From Paraburkholderia unamae (lineage in GTDB: Bacteria; Pseudomonadota; Gammaproteobacteria; Burkholderiales; Burkholderiaceae), in contig NZ_QLSU01000032.1 of the NCBI RefSeq assembly GCF_003268775.1, positions 1 to 64,000 of the forward strand: a stretch of 64,000 nt of DNA. The letters run 5' to 3'. The stretch's first letter is position 1. Every line of letters starts with the position of its first letter. Both the position numbers and the translations under genes were made by a program. Below, piece after piece: positions 54,622 to 62,598 of this stretch. The notes under the pieces were generated by a model. That model worked only from the letters and a program-made list of their open reading frames with translations, was not told where the DNA came from and ran no database searches.

Positions 54622-55662
54622 TTACGCAAGCGCGATGAGCGCTTCGGGGGCGATCGAGATGCCGACCGGCGTGCCGCGCGCGAGCTCGATGCGGCCCGCC
54701 ACGTCGACGAGCAGGGCATCGGGGGCGGCGCCGCCGATCGTGAGGCGCGTGCGCTCGCCGAGGAAGGTCGTCTGTTCGATCACGCCGCGCAGTTGCGCGG
54801 CGGCGGGATCGGCGAGCATGGCGTCTTCGGGGCGGAAAAAGAGTTCGGCGGCGCCCGCCGTCGGCTGCGTGCCGGCCGCAACGGCGCCGCCGTTCGTGCG
54901 CAGGATGCCGTCTTGCCATTGTCCCGCGATGCGGTTGAGCGTGCCGACGAATTGCGCGACCGCGCGGCTCGCGGGCTGGTAGTAGATCTCGCGCGGCGTG
55001 CCGATCTGCTCGATGCGGCCCGCGCTCATCACGACGATGCGGTCGCCCAGCTCCATCGCCTCGGCCTGATCGTGCGTGACGTACACGGTCGTCACGCCGA
55101 GTTCGCGCAGCAGCGCGTTCATCTCGCCGCGCAAGGTGTCGCGCAGGCGCGCATCGAGCGCGGTGAGCGGCTCGTCGAGCAGCAGCACGCGCGGGCGGGG
55201 CGCGAGGGCGCGCGCGAGCGCGACGCGCTGGCGCTGGCCGCCCGAAAGCTGGCCGATGGGCTTCGCGGCGTGCGCTTCGAGCCGCATCATCGCGAGCAGC
55301 TCGTCTACGCGCGCGCGCGCGTCGGCCGTGGGAACGCGCTGGATCTTCAGGCCGTAGCCGATGTTGGCGCGCACGTCGAGATTCGGAAAGAGCGCGTAGT
55401 TCTGGAACACCATGCCGACCTTGCGACGCTCGATGGGCAGCGCCGTCACGTCTTCGTCGCCGAAGGCCACGCGGCCGCCCGCGTCGGGCGTTTCCAGACC
55501 CGCGATCATGCGCAGCGTGGTGGTCTTGCCGCAACCGGAAGGGCCGAGCAGCACGAGCGTCTCGCCCGCGCCGATCGTGAGGTCGAGCGGTTCGAGCACG
55601 CGCGTGCCGCGAAACGTCTTGGCGCAGCGCGTGAGGGTAATCGGTATCGATTCGAGTTTCAT
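54622..55662 (-). CDS. ABC transporter ATP-binding protein
   Basis: A 346-residue importer ATPase: Walker A GPSGCGKTT (about 39-47), signature LSGGQRQR, Walker B LLLDEPLTALD, His switch VYVTHDQ, and a C-terminal TOBE domain (about 280-345). It is of the spermidine/iron/2-aminoethylphosphonate (PotA/FbpC/PhnT) class. The start overlaps the upstream permease gene by four bases (55659-55662), so production is coupled. Confidence 0.92.
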   Translation of the reverse strand: MKLESIPITLTRCAKTFRGTRVLEPLDLTIGAGETLVLLGPSGCGKTTTLRMIAGLETPDAGGRVAFGDEDVTALPIERRKVGMVFQNYALFPNLDVRANIGYGLKIQRVPTADARARVDELLAMMRLEAHAAKPIGQLSGGQRQRVALARALAPRPRVLLLDEPLTALDARLRDTLRGEMNALLRELGVTTVYVTHDQAEAMELGDRIVVMSAGRIEQIGTPREIYYQPASRAVAQFVGTLNRIAGQWQDGILRTNGGAVAAGTQPTAGAAELFFRPEDAMLADPAAAQLRGVIEQTTFLGERTRLTIGGAAPDALLVDVAGRIELARGTPVGISIAPEALIALA

Positions 55663-56606
55663 TCGGAATCCTTGTTTTTCTTCGCTGCGCTGGCGTTCAC
55701 GTTCGCGGCGGTTCCCGCAATGCGCCGTTTGCCCTGCGTGCCGGGCACGTCCACGCCGAGCCACTGCATCGCCACGAGCAAGGGCATCGTCATGAGGAAG
55801 AACAGGATCGTGTAGGCGCTGCCTACCTCGATGCGCAGCGACGCATACGTATCCGCGAGGCCCACGGGCAGGGTTTTGGTGTCGGGCGTGTGCAGCATCC
55901 ACGTGAGGTTGAATTCACCGATCGAGAGCGTGAGCACCGCGAGCGCGCCCGCCACGATGCCGGGCCGCGCGTTGGGCAGCACGATCGTCGTGAAGCGCTG
56001 CCAGAAGCTCGCGCCGAGGCTCGCCGCGCCTTCCTCCAGCGTGCGCAAGTCCGCCGATGCGCACACGGCCGCCACGGGCCGCACCATGAACGGCAGCGTG
56101 AACACCACGTGACCGACCACGATGAACGCCGCGCTCATGCGAAACGCGCTGAAGCCGCCGTACACGACGAGCAGCGCGAGCGCCGAGGCGAGACCCGGCA
56201 GGGCCACGGGCAGCACGAGCAATTCCTCGATCACGCGCGAGAGGCGCGTGCGGCTGCGCGCGAGCGCGTAGCCCGCGGGCACGCCGGTCACGAGCGTGAC
56301 GGCGAGCGTGGCCGCCGCCACTTCGAGCGAGAGGAACACGCTCGAGTGATATTGCGCCCAGACCTGATCGAGCCAGCGCAGCGTGAGGCCGCTTGCCACG
56401 CCGCGAAAGTAGTTGACCGTGAGCCCGGCGAGGATCGACATCCCCACGGGCACGATGAGAAACGCGCAGGTGGCGAGCGTGACGAGCCACTGCGCGCAGG
56501 CAAGCCAGGTGCGCGCGGTGGGCAGGGCGACGCGCCGCCGCGCGGCGGGCGGCTGGCCCGGCGCGTCGTGCATGCCGGGCGCCGTCGGGTTGGCGAGCGA
56601 ATTCAT
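55659..56606 (-). CDS. ABC transporter permease
   Basis: A 315-residue permease with six main membrane segments and the cytoplasmic EAA loop (EEGAASLGASFWQRFTTIVLPNA in part). A roughly 35-residue Pro/Arg-rich N-terminal tail precedes the first helix. Its C-terminus is Lys/Asn-rich. It forms the channel together with the second permease 28 nt upstream. It is of the PhnV/PotC type. Confidence 0.9.
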   Translation of the reverse strand: MNSLANPTAPGMHDAPGQPPAARRRVALPTARTWLACAQWLVTLATCAFLIVPVGMSILAGLTVNYFRGVASGLTLRWLDQVWAQYHSSVFLSLEVAAATLAVTLVTGVPAGYALARSRTRLSRVIEELLVLPVALPGLASALALLVVYGGFSAFRMSAAFIVVGHVVFTLPFMVRPVAAVCASADLRTLEEGAASLGASFWQRFTTIVLPNARPGIVAGALAVLTLSIGEFNLTWMLHTPDTKTLPVGLADTYASLRIEVGSAYTILFFLMTMPLLVAMQWLGVDVPGTQGKRRIAGTAANVNASAAKKNKDSE

Positions 56607-56634
56607 TCGGGAGTCCTCGATAGCCGGGGGGCGC

Positions 56635-57459
56635 TCATGCGGTGGCTGCGACAGCCGAACCCGTCATGCTGCGCGCGAGCGTGAGCACCGCCCACGTGAC
56701 CACGCCGAGCACGATGGAGAGGCCCGCGGCCGTGACCATGTTGGCGTTGAGCGTGAACTCGGTGTAGATCGTCATCGGCAGCACGTCGATGTCGGTGGCG
56801 AGCGTGAAGGCCGTGCCGAACGCGCCCATGGCGGTCGCGAAGCAGATCGCACCCGCCGCGACGAGGCCGGGCGCGAGCGCGGGCAGGATCACGTCGCAGA
56901 GCACGCGCCACGACGACGCGCCGAGCGAGCGCGCCGCCTCTTCGAGCGAGGCGTCGAGCTGGCTCGCGCAGGCCATCACCGTCACGATCACGCGCGGGAT
57001 CGAGAAATACAGATAGCCCACGAAGAGTCCCGCCATCGAGTAGGCGAACACCCAGCGCTCGCCCGTGAAGCGCAGCGCGAGCGCGCCGATGAGACCCTGG
57101 CGGCCGGCGAGCATGATCACCATGAAGCCGACCACCACGCCCGGAAACGCCAGCGGAAACGTGAGCAGCGCGACGAGCGCGCGCCGCCCCGCGAACACGC
57201 GGCGCGCGAGCAGCAGGCCGCAGATCGTCGAGATCACGAGCGTCGCCGCGGTGACGGCGGCGGAAAGCGCAACGGTCGCGCCGAGGCTCCTCATGTAGCG
57301 GCCGTTCGTTAGCAGTGCACGATAAGTGTCGGCGACATGGCCGTCGGCGCTCACCTGCACGAGCGCGACCATCGGCAGCAGCCAGAACGCGAGGAATACC
57401 GCGAGCGCGGGCGCAAGGAGCGCCACGCGCCAGCGCAACGGAAAAGTCAGGTCGTGCAT
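56635..57459 (-). CDS. ABC transporter permease
   Basis: A 274-residue permease with six membrane segments and the EAA loop EEAARSLGASSWRVLCDVILP (in part: EEAARSLGASSW). It is of the PhnU/PotB type. It lies 20 nt after the binding-protein gene, in the usual order binding protein, permease, permease, ATPase. Confidence 0.9.
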   Translation of the reverse strand: MHDLTFPLRWRVALLAPALAVFLAFWLLPMVALVQVSADGHVADTYRALLTNGRYMRSLGATVALSAAVTAATLVISTICGLLLARRVFAGRRALVALLTFPLAFPGVVVGFMVIMLAGRQGLIGALALRFTGERWVFAYSMAGLFVGYLYFSIPRVIVTVMACASQLDASLEEAARSLGASSWRVLCDVILPALAPGLVAAGAICFATAMGAFGTAFTLATDIDVLPMTIYTEFTLNANMVTAAGLSIVLGVVTWAVLTLARSMTGSAVAATA

Positions 57460-57479
57460 GGACGGGATCGGCTCGCGGT

Positions 57480-58628
57480 TCAGTGCATGATTTGCAGATA
57501 GCGCTCGCCGAAGGCCTGCTGCTGGGCCGCCATCTTCGCGAAATCCACGGGCTTCGCGCGTGCGTAGTCGCTCGCGGGCAGGAACTTCGAGGCCGCTTCC
57601 GGCGAGAGCGCACTCGCGCGCACCGGGCGCAGATACGCGTTGGCCCAGAGCTTCTGGCCTTCGTCGGAGAGCACGAAGTCGAGCACCTTCTTGCCGTTGG
57701 CTTCGTGCGGCGCGTTCTTCACGAGGCTCATCACGTAGGGCACGGCGATCGTGCCTTCTTTCGGGATCACGAATTCGACGTTTGCATGGTCCTTGTACTT
57801 CGCGCGGTAGGCGTCGAAGTCGTAGTCGAGCAGGATCGGAATCTCACCCGAGAGCACGCGTGCATAGGCCGTCTGCTTGGGCACGATCGGCTGGTTGGCC
57901 TTGAGCTTGCTGAACCAGTCGAAGGCGGGCTGGAAGTTGTCCAGCGTGCCGCCCAGCGCGAGATTCACAGCCACGGCGCCCGCATAGCCCACGAAGGCGC
58001 TCGACGGATCGAGGTAGCCGATCATGCCCTTGTACTCGGGCTTGAGCAGGTCGGCCCACGAGCGCGGCACCGGCTTGCCTTCGAGCGCGTCCTTGTTGAC
58101 GAAGAAGCCGAGCGTGCCCGAATGGATGGCGAACCAGTAGCCTTGCGGGTCCTTGAGATCGGCGGGAATGTCGTTCCAGTGCGCGGGCTTGTACGGCGCG
58201 ATCACGCCTTTATCCCTGGCCTGGAACGCCGAGGAGACGCCGAGGTAGACCACGTCGGCCACCGGGCTTTTCTGCTCGGCCATCAGTTGCGCGATGGACT
58301 GGCCCGAGTTCTTGTTGTCGAACGGCACGCGAATGCCGGTTTCCTTCTGGATGGCCTGGATCTGGCTGGCCCAGTCGGCCCATTCGGGCGGGCAGTTGTA
58401 GCAGATCGCGGTTTGATCGGCTTGGGCCGTGCTCGGCGCGCCGAGCACGGCCAGCCCGGCCGCGAGCGCGGCGGCGCGGGCGGTGCGGGTGATGAGGGCA
58501 ATGCGGGTGACGGGCGGCACGGCGCGCGAGCGCTGTGCAATGCGAAGCAGGGGCGCGGCGAGCGCACGCAGGGCGGTGCGCACGGGCGCGGACGAAAGCG
58601 GGCCGGCGAAGGCGAGTCGGCGGGTCAC
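57480..58628 (-). CDS. ABC transporter substrate-binding protein
   Basis: A 382-residue periplasmic binding protein of the iron/putrescine/aminoethylphosphonate (SBP type 1) class. GTG 58628 follows a GGAGA ribosome site; the resulting N-terminus is unusually long, with the hydrophobic signal core only at about 50-70 and cleavage near APSTAQA. The mature part begins DQTAICYNCPPEWADW and contains SGTLGFFVNKDAL and LLDYDFDAYRAKY. Substrate is inferred to be an organophosphorus compound from the neighbouring phosphodiesterase. A shorter signal peptide from a later GTG is possible. Confidence 0.87.
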   Translation of the reverse strand: MTRRLAFAGPLSSAPVRTALRALAAPLLRIAQRSRAVPPVTRIALITRTARAAALAAGLAVLGAPSTAQADQTAICYNCPPEWADWASQIQAIQKETGIRVPFDNKNSGQSIAQLMAEQKSPVADVVYLGVSSAFQARDKGVIAPYKPAHWNDIPADLKDPQGYWFAIHSGTLGFFVNKDALEGKPVPRSWADLLKPEYKGMIGYLDPSSAFVGYAGAVAVNLALGGTLDNFQPAFDWFSKLKANQPIVPKQTAYARVLSGEIPILLDYDFDAYRAKYKDHANVEFVIPKEGTIAVPYVMSLVKNAPHEANGKKVLDFVLSDEGQKLWANAYLRPVRASALSPEAASKFLPASDYARAKPVDFAKMAAQQQAFGERYLQIMH

Positions 58629-58648
58629 GGCAGGTCTCCAGGTCGGTT

Positions 58649-58663
58649 GGAAAAACGTTCTGG
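58649..58663. promoter_or_regulatory. Candidate LacI-type operator before the ABC operon
   Basis: GGAAAAACGTTCTGG lies about 20-35 nt upstream of the binding-protein start. Its AAAACGTT core matches that of the palindrome in front of the LacI gene itself. Confidence 0.45.
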
Positions 58664-58727
58664 TGGATGGAGGCCGCATGCGTGCGCGGCCCGGGTTGTT
58701 CGAATGCGGATTCGGGCTGTATGCGGT

Positions 58728-58755
58728 GCGTATTGCGTATTGCGTATTGCGTATT
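58728..58755. repeat. Four perfect GCGTATT heptamer repeats
   Basis: A 28-bp tract of four identical seven-base units lies in the 169-bp gap between the LacI gene and the ABC operon, roughly 100-127 nt before the operon start. On the transcribed side it reads AATACGC. Tracts of this kind can change length by slippage. Confidence 0.85.
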
Positions 58756-58797
58756 GCGCAGTGCTTGTTGCGCAGCGCGCTCAGGCGCGCAGGCGGC

Positions 58798-59835
58798 TCA
58801 CGAAAGCGGTCCGGCTGGCACGCCGAGCGGCGCATGCGCAATCGCCGCGACGGTGCCGCCCGTGCGCAGCGTGTGAGGCAGCGTGTTGGCGAGCGGGCCC
58901 GCGTACTGGCCGCCGATGCGCGCCATCAGGCATTGCCACGCGGCGCTGCCGATCTCGCGGTTCGGCGTGCCGATGCTCGCGAGCGGCGGCGCGAGCAACT
59001 CGCTCATGGCGAGGCCGTCGAAGCCGATGATCGACATGTCCTGCGGTACGCGCATGCGCGCGCGGCGCAGGCCGCGCATCACCACCATGGCTAGCAGATC
59101 GTTGCTGCAAAAGAGCGCCGTGGGGCGCGCCGGTCCGCTCGTGAGATGCGCGAGCACCGAGGGCGCGAGTTCTTCCGCATTGAAATCGATTTCGAGCGCC
59201 GGGGAGGGCGTGAGGCCGGCCTGCTGCATGGCGAGCGCATAGCCGGCGTGGCGCTGGCGTGCGCGGTCGGAGGCGGCCAGCGTGCCGGCGAGCATGAGAA
59301 TGCGGCGATGGCCGTGCGCGATGAGCATGCGCACGCCGTCGCACGCCGCCTGGTGGTTGTCCACCGATACCGACGGGCGGCGTTTCGTATCGTTGTGCAT
59401 CAGCACGTAGAGGGGGCCGTCCGCGTCGAGCTCGTCGAGGAGCGGGTGGGTGTCCGCGTCGGCGACGGTCAGGATCAGCCCTTCCACCCGTTGCGCGCGC
59501 AACGTTTCGATCGCGTGGCGCTCGCGCCCGGCGTCGTACTGCGTGGTCATGAGCATGAGCCGGAAGCCCTGCGCCGCGGCGAGTTCGTCGATGCCTTGCA
59601 GGCACTCCGCGAACACCGGATTGGCGAGCGTGGGCAGCACGACGCCGATGAGGCGCGTGCGCTCGCCGCGCAACTGGCGGCCGAGCGGGTTCGGGCGGAA
59701 CTTCAAGGCGTCGATCGCTTCGCGTACCCGCGCGAGCGTCACGGGATTGACGGTGTGCGGCGCGTTGATCGCGCGCGAAACCGTCGCGATCGAGAACCCG
59801 GCGTGTGCGGCGACATCCTTGATGGTTGGCGTCAT
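58798..59835 (-). CDS. LacI family transcriptional regulator
   Basis: A 345-residue LacI/GalR repressor. The N-terminal helix-turn-helix is textbook (TIKDVAAHAGFSIATVSRAIN, in part), followed by the hinge (FRPNPLGRQLRGERTRLIGVV in part) and a periplasmic-binding-like effector domain (about 60-335). It sits upstream of the ABC operon on the same strand. Operator-like palindromes occur before its own gene and before the operon. The effector is unknown, possibly the imported phosphodiester or a sugar-phosphate derived from it. Confidence 0.92.
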   Translation of the reverse strand: MTPTIKDVAAHAGFSIATVSRAINAPHTVNPVTLARVREAIDALKFRPNPLGRQLRGERTRLIGVVLPTLANPVFAECLQGIDELAAAQGFRLMLMTTQYDAGRERHAIETLRAQRVEGLILTVADADTHPLLDELDADGPLYVLMHNDTKRRPSVSVDNHQAACDGVRMLIAHGHRRILMLAGTLAASDRARQRHAGYALAMQQAGLTPSPALEIDFNAEELAPSVLAHLTSGPARPTALFCSNDLLAMVVMRGLRRARMRVPQDMSIIGFDGLAMSELLAPPLASIGTPNREIGSAAWQCLMARIGGQYAGPLANTLPHTLRTGGTVAAIAHAPLGVPAGPLS

Positions 59836-59854
59836 GCGTGCGGCCCCGGCAGCG

Positions 59855-59870
59855 TTGTAAACGTTTTCGA
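59855..59870. promoter_or_regulatory. LacI-type operator in front of the lacI-like gene
   Basis: TTGTAAACGTTTTCGA contains the CG-centred palindrome GTAAACGTTTTC typical of LacI/GalR family sites, 20-35 nt upstream of the repressor start, suggesting autoregulation. Confidence 0.6.
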
Positions 59871-59940
59871 TGGGCCGATTATGAAAAACGCGTATGACCG
59901 CCGCATGACGATGGACGCGCGTCATCTCCCCGCTGTCCCT

Positions 59941-59969
59941 TTGGGACGGGGGCCGCGCAATGGTAGAAT
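59941..59969 (+). promoter_or_regulatory. Promoter of the intron-containing tRNA-Leu
   Basis: TTGGGA at 59941-59946 and TAGAAT at 59964-59969 are 17 bases apart. The GC-rich stretch between the -10 box and the tRNA start resembles a stringent discriminator. Confidence 0.7.
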
Positions 59970-59981
59970 CGCGTCCGCCCT

Positions 59982-60349
59982 GCCGGGGTGATGAAATTGG
60001 TAAACATAGCGGACTTGAAAGACGATTGAGTGCCCGACCGGAAACGGCCGGTGCAGAACCCCTCAAATTCGGCGAACCCCCTGGGCCATGAGGCGCGTAG
60101 CGCGCCGGGCGCCGAGGCAACGCCGAGCCAAGCCGGCTGCCGCGCGAGCGGCGGTCTGGAAGGTGTAGAGACTAGACGGGGGGCGCCTAAGGTTGTGCGC
60201 GGCGTGCGAACGCGGCGTGCGGCGACGGCGAAGGCATAGTCCAGCGCACGAACGCGCGCCCTTAGCGGGGCGGGCGGCGTCGAAAGACGTGGTGTGACGA
60301 AAATCCGCCGCCTAACGGCTTGCCGGTTCGAGCCCGGTCCCCGGCACCA
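59982..60349 (+). tRNA. tRNA-Leu (UAA), interrupted by a group I intron
   Basis: Exon 1 is 59982-60016 (starts GCCGGGG, ends GCGGACTT) and exon 2 is 60300-60349 (starts AAAATCCGC, ends CCCCGGCACCA). Joined, they give an 85-nt tRNA with acceptor GCCGGGG/CCCCGGC, anticodon stem GCGGA/TCCGC, loop CTTAAAA, anticodon UAA, a long variable arm, T arm GCCGG-TTCGAGC-CCGGT and an encoded CCA. The interruption falls between U34 and A35, the same site as the cyanobacterial and plastid tRNA-Leu(UAA) intron. Confidence 0.93.
60017..60299 (+). mobile_element. Group I intron, IC3-like, in tRNA-Leu(UAA)
   Basis: A 283-nt intron. The exon end ACUU pairs with GAGU (60028-60031) as P1, giving the required U-G pair at the 5' splice site, and the last intron base is G. 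The core carries TCAAATTCGGCGAA (60063-60076), GGCAACGCCGAGCCAAGC (60117-60134), AAGGTGTAGAGACTAGACGG (60160-60179), CTAAGG and GAAGGCATAGTCCAG (60230-60244). These are segments I recognise from the Azoarcus tRNA-Ile intron. AGACTA and TAGTC parts of the last two supply P7 with the guanosine site. It has no homing endonuclease gene; small frames inside it are not considered coding. Confidence 0.92.
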
Positions 60350-60401
60350 CAGGGTCTCCCAACACTTCCCAATCCCCAGGCGAACTCACACTGAACGCCG
60401 G

Positions 60402-60701
60402 TCAGGGTTCTCGCAGCATCGTCCCGCGTTCGCAAGGATTGTCCCGCATGGCAGCCGGTTGCTGGCCGGAATGGCTCGCCAGCGCATTGGCAGCCAGCGT
60501 GAGCGCCAGCCTGCCCGGGTCGATCGACAACCCGCCTTGGGTCCACTGCATGCCGCTGTTCCAGTTCCGGCAATCCATGCCGGTGTGGGTCGCAGACGGC
60601 GCGCGCATGCCGAATTGCAGGTTTTGCTCGATGACGTCGGCGAACGATACGCAAGGCAATGCGATCAAGGCGGTCATCAAGACGACAAGACGTCCCCGCA
60701 T
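60402..60701 (-). CDS. Small secreted hypothetical protein
   Basis: A 99-residue protein with a clear signal peptide (MRGRLVVLMTALIALPCVSFA, cleavage about residue 21). The mature chain is about 78 residues with two cysteines (MDCRNW and NPCERG) that could form a disulfide. No family recognised. A G-rich GGGGGCAG stretch precedes the ATG. An FNR/ANR-like box lies about 70 nt upstream of the start, suggesting expression under low oxygen. Confidence 0.65.
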   Translation of the reverse strand: MRGRLVVLMTALIALPCVSFADVIEQNLQFGMRAPSATHTGMDCRNWNSGMQWTQGGLSIDPGRLALTLAANALASHSGQQPAAMRDNPCERGTMLREP

Positions 60702-61222
60702 GGGCTGCCCCCGGCATGGATTGAATGTGTGATCCGGCGATATTACCGCGATTCGCCCCCGTATTGACCTCAATCAATCTGCGGCAAATGCGATCGGGCT
60801 GGCACGTCGTGCGCGAAAGCGGAGAAAAGAAGGGAGAGGCCCGGCAGACGGCGCCGGAAAAGACGGACGCGGCCACGACGAACGGCAGCGCAAACGGTTT
60901 TTGGTTGAGCGCGGCGCCCGAACAAGGCGCTTGCGCACTCAACGATTACCTATCTTCCCGGTGTGGGGATTGATCAGCCGCGCGAAGCCGAACAGGGCCG
61001 CGATGCCGAAAGGACAGGCGATGAAGAATGCGGTCAACATGATACGAGTCAGCCCGAAACGTAACAAAATGTGTCGCCAGTGTAGCGCGAAGATGCAATC
61101 TGGATATCAGGGTGAACGACAACATATTGTTGCGCTATTGCAAGGCAATCGTGGGGAGGCGGAAGGGGAACCGGGCTGAAACGCCCGTCTGGCGGGGAAA
61201 GGAGGAGGGAGACGGCGGTTAT
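60702..61222. other. Intergenic region with FNR/ANR-like box
   Basis: A 521-bp stretch without a convincing gene. TTGAC-CTCA-ATCAA at 60764-60777 matches the FNR/ANR consensus with one change. On the minus strand a TAATAT box follows 18 nt after it. The remainder looks like noncoding sequence with many stops. Confidence 0.5.
60764..60777 (-). promoter_or_regulatory. FNR/ANR-type binding site
   Basis: TTGACCTCAATCAA differs from TTGAT-N4-ATCAA at one base. It lies upstream of the 99-residue secreted protein gene in an arrangement close to, but four bases shorter than, the usual spacing of an activator site to the -10 box. Confidence 0.55.
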
Positions 61223-61495
61223 TCAGATGCAGTCGAATATTACTTCTACAGTTTGCGACGTTACCCCGCGCAGACCTTCGCTATGTATTTCGACGGTGTG
61301 CATCTGCTTTTTTTGCTTTTCGCAGTAGTCTTCGGCCTCGTTGATGCCCGCCGAGCGCACGCGGTTCCACGAGACGATATCCCAACGCGCGCGGCTCGTG
61401 ACGTGAAGGTGGCCATCCTGTTTCGAATTGATGGCGGTCACCGATGTGCACGCCGTCAGCATGCTGACGCCAAACAACAGGACGTACCCTTTCAT
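61223..61495 (-). CDS. Small hypothetical lipoprotein
   Basis: A 90-residue lipoprotein with lipobox LTAC (Cys about 16) and a short body containing AGINEAEDYCEKQKKQMHTVEIHSEG (in part) and two further cysteines near EDYC and FDCI that could form a disulfide. CGGAGAATCT precedes ATG 61495. No family was recognised with confidence; YecR-like lipoproteins look broadly similar. Confidence 0.75.
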   Translation of the reverse strand: MKGYVLLFGVSMLTACTSVTAINSKQDGHLHVTSRARWDIVSWNRVRSAGINEAEDYCEKQKKQMHTVEIHSEGLRGVTSQTVEVIFDCI

Positions 61496-61905
61496 AGATT
61501 CTCCGTGGTCCGCGAGCATTCTCGCCGCCAACCCGTAACATTGGCAACCCAAAAGAAAGGTGGACTGGCGTGCCTGAGCGGCGGCGTTCTCGTAGTCGAG
61601 GGCCGCGATGCACGCTACGCAGCGGCGTGTAGCGGCGCCGCAAGGAGCCGTGAGGAGTCGTGAAGTGCCGCGAAGAACGGTCGATCGGTGCGCTCGACGC
61701 TTGACGAGGAGATCGCAGGAAGGCGGCGCAACGGCAGCCCGCAGCCGTGCCGCCCGCGAAGCAAGAGTGCGCACGCGATCGGCGTCGCGCGGCACTAGCG
61801 CGACGTAGCGGCTGCGCACGCGAGCGGACAGACCGCGCCGGCGGCGCGCAGGTCATACGTCGCGCCACCGCGAAAGTGCCTGGCCGGTTCCCGCGCGCAG
61901 GGCGC
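61496..61905. other. Intergenic region without a recognised gene
   Basis: A 410-bp stretch between two minus-strand genes. Frames here are Arg/Ala-rich and lack ribosome sites. No terminator with a T-run was seen. Confidence 0.4.
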
Positions 61906-62154
61906 TCAGTCGTGGGCGATCAGGTCGCCGACCTGGCCTTGTCCGGAGACGAGGCAAGAGGAGAGAAAGTTTTCGCCCTGGCTGCTTGCACCGCGCTCGC
62001 CAAAGCCGCGCACGAGCGCTTCGGCTTTCACGAGTGCGGAGCCCTGGGCGCAGGTGAGCCCGCCGGCCTCGTGAGCCTGTACGCGTGTCATCGCGCGGTT
62101 CGCGAGGAGGAGTGCGAGGACGATGACGACGCCAACATTGAATGCTTGTCTCAT
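61906..62154 (-). CDS. Small secreted or membrane-anchored hypothetical protein
   Basis: An 82-residue protein. The N-terminus (AFNVGVVIVLALLLANRAM) is a signal peptide or single anchor, possibly cleaved after RVQA at about 27. The remainder has two cysteines (LTCAQ and SSCLV). A strong AAGGAG site lies nine bases before ATG 62154, which is the main evidence that it is real. No family recognised. Confidence 0.65.
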   Translation of the reverse strand: MRQAFNVGVVIVLALLLANRAMTRVQAHEAGGLTCAQGSALVKAEALVRGFGERGASSQGENFLSSCLVSGQGQVGDLIAHD

Positions 62155-62598
62155 GATTTCGTCTCCTTGTGCATTCAGACTATCTCAGCCGTTCGGCGTC
62201 CGAATCCAGGAGTTTCCCGGCGATGCACCGCAGCACATGTGGCGCATAAAAGCGCGCTTTTCTGTGATCTGAACAATACTTCGGCCTCCTTCGCTTGACC
62301 CCTGCGCGTCGCTGCGCCTTGAGTGGCAAGGTGTCGTGCAAAAAACGCGGTGCGCGGGGCATGGCGCTGCGTCGCAACAATGCCGCGACGCGTCAGATTG
62401 GACGTCTGCTAACGAATGTAGCCGTATTGCGCGGCGTGCAGGACGTGGCACATCGACACGGTGTGATTTTGCACAACGAGAAAGGGAAAAGCGCCATGTG
62501 ACACCGTTTTATCCCTGTCGTCTGTCGCGTCTTGAAAAGCTTCCGCGCTTCCTGCAACATCGACGTCCGATCCCTTTTTTTCAGTGCGAGGTGAACCC
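62155..62598. other. Intergenic region without a recognised gene
   Basis: A 444-bp divergent region between a small secreted protein gene and the GST gene. It should contain both promoters. No repeat, terminator or credible small gene was seen. Confidence 0.4.

Noticed and set aside
60030..60239. 70-codon frame inside the tRNA-Leu interruption
   Set aside because: It covers the structured core of the group I intron, has no ribosome site and no resemblance to homing endonucleases.
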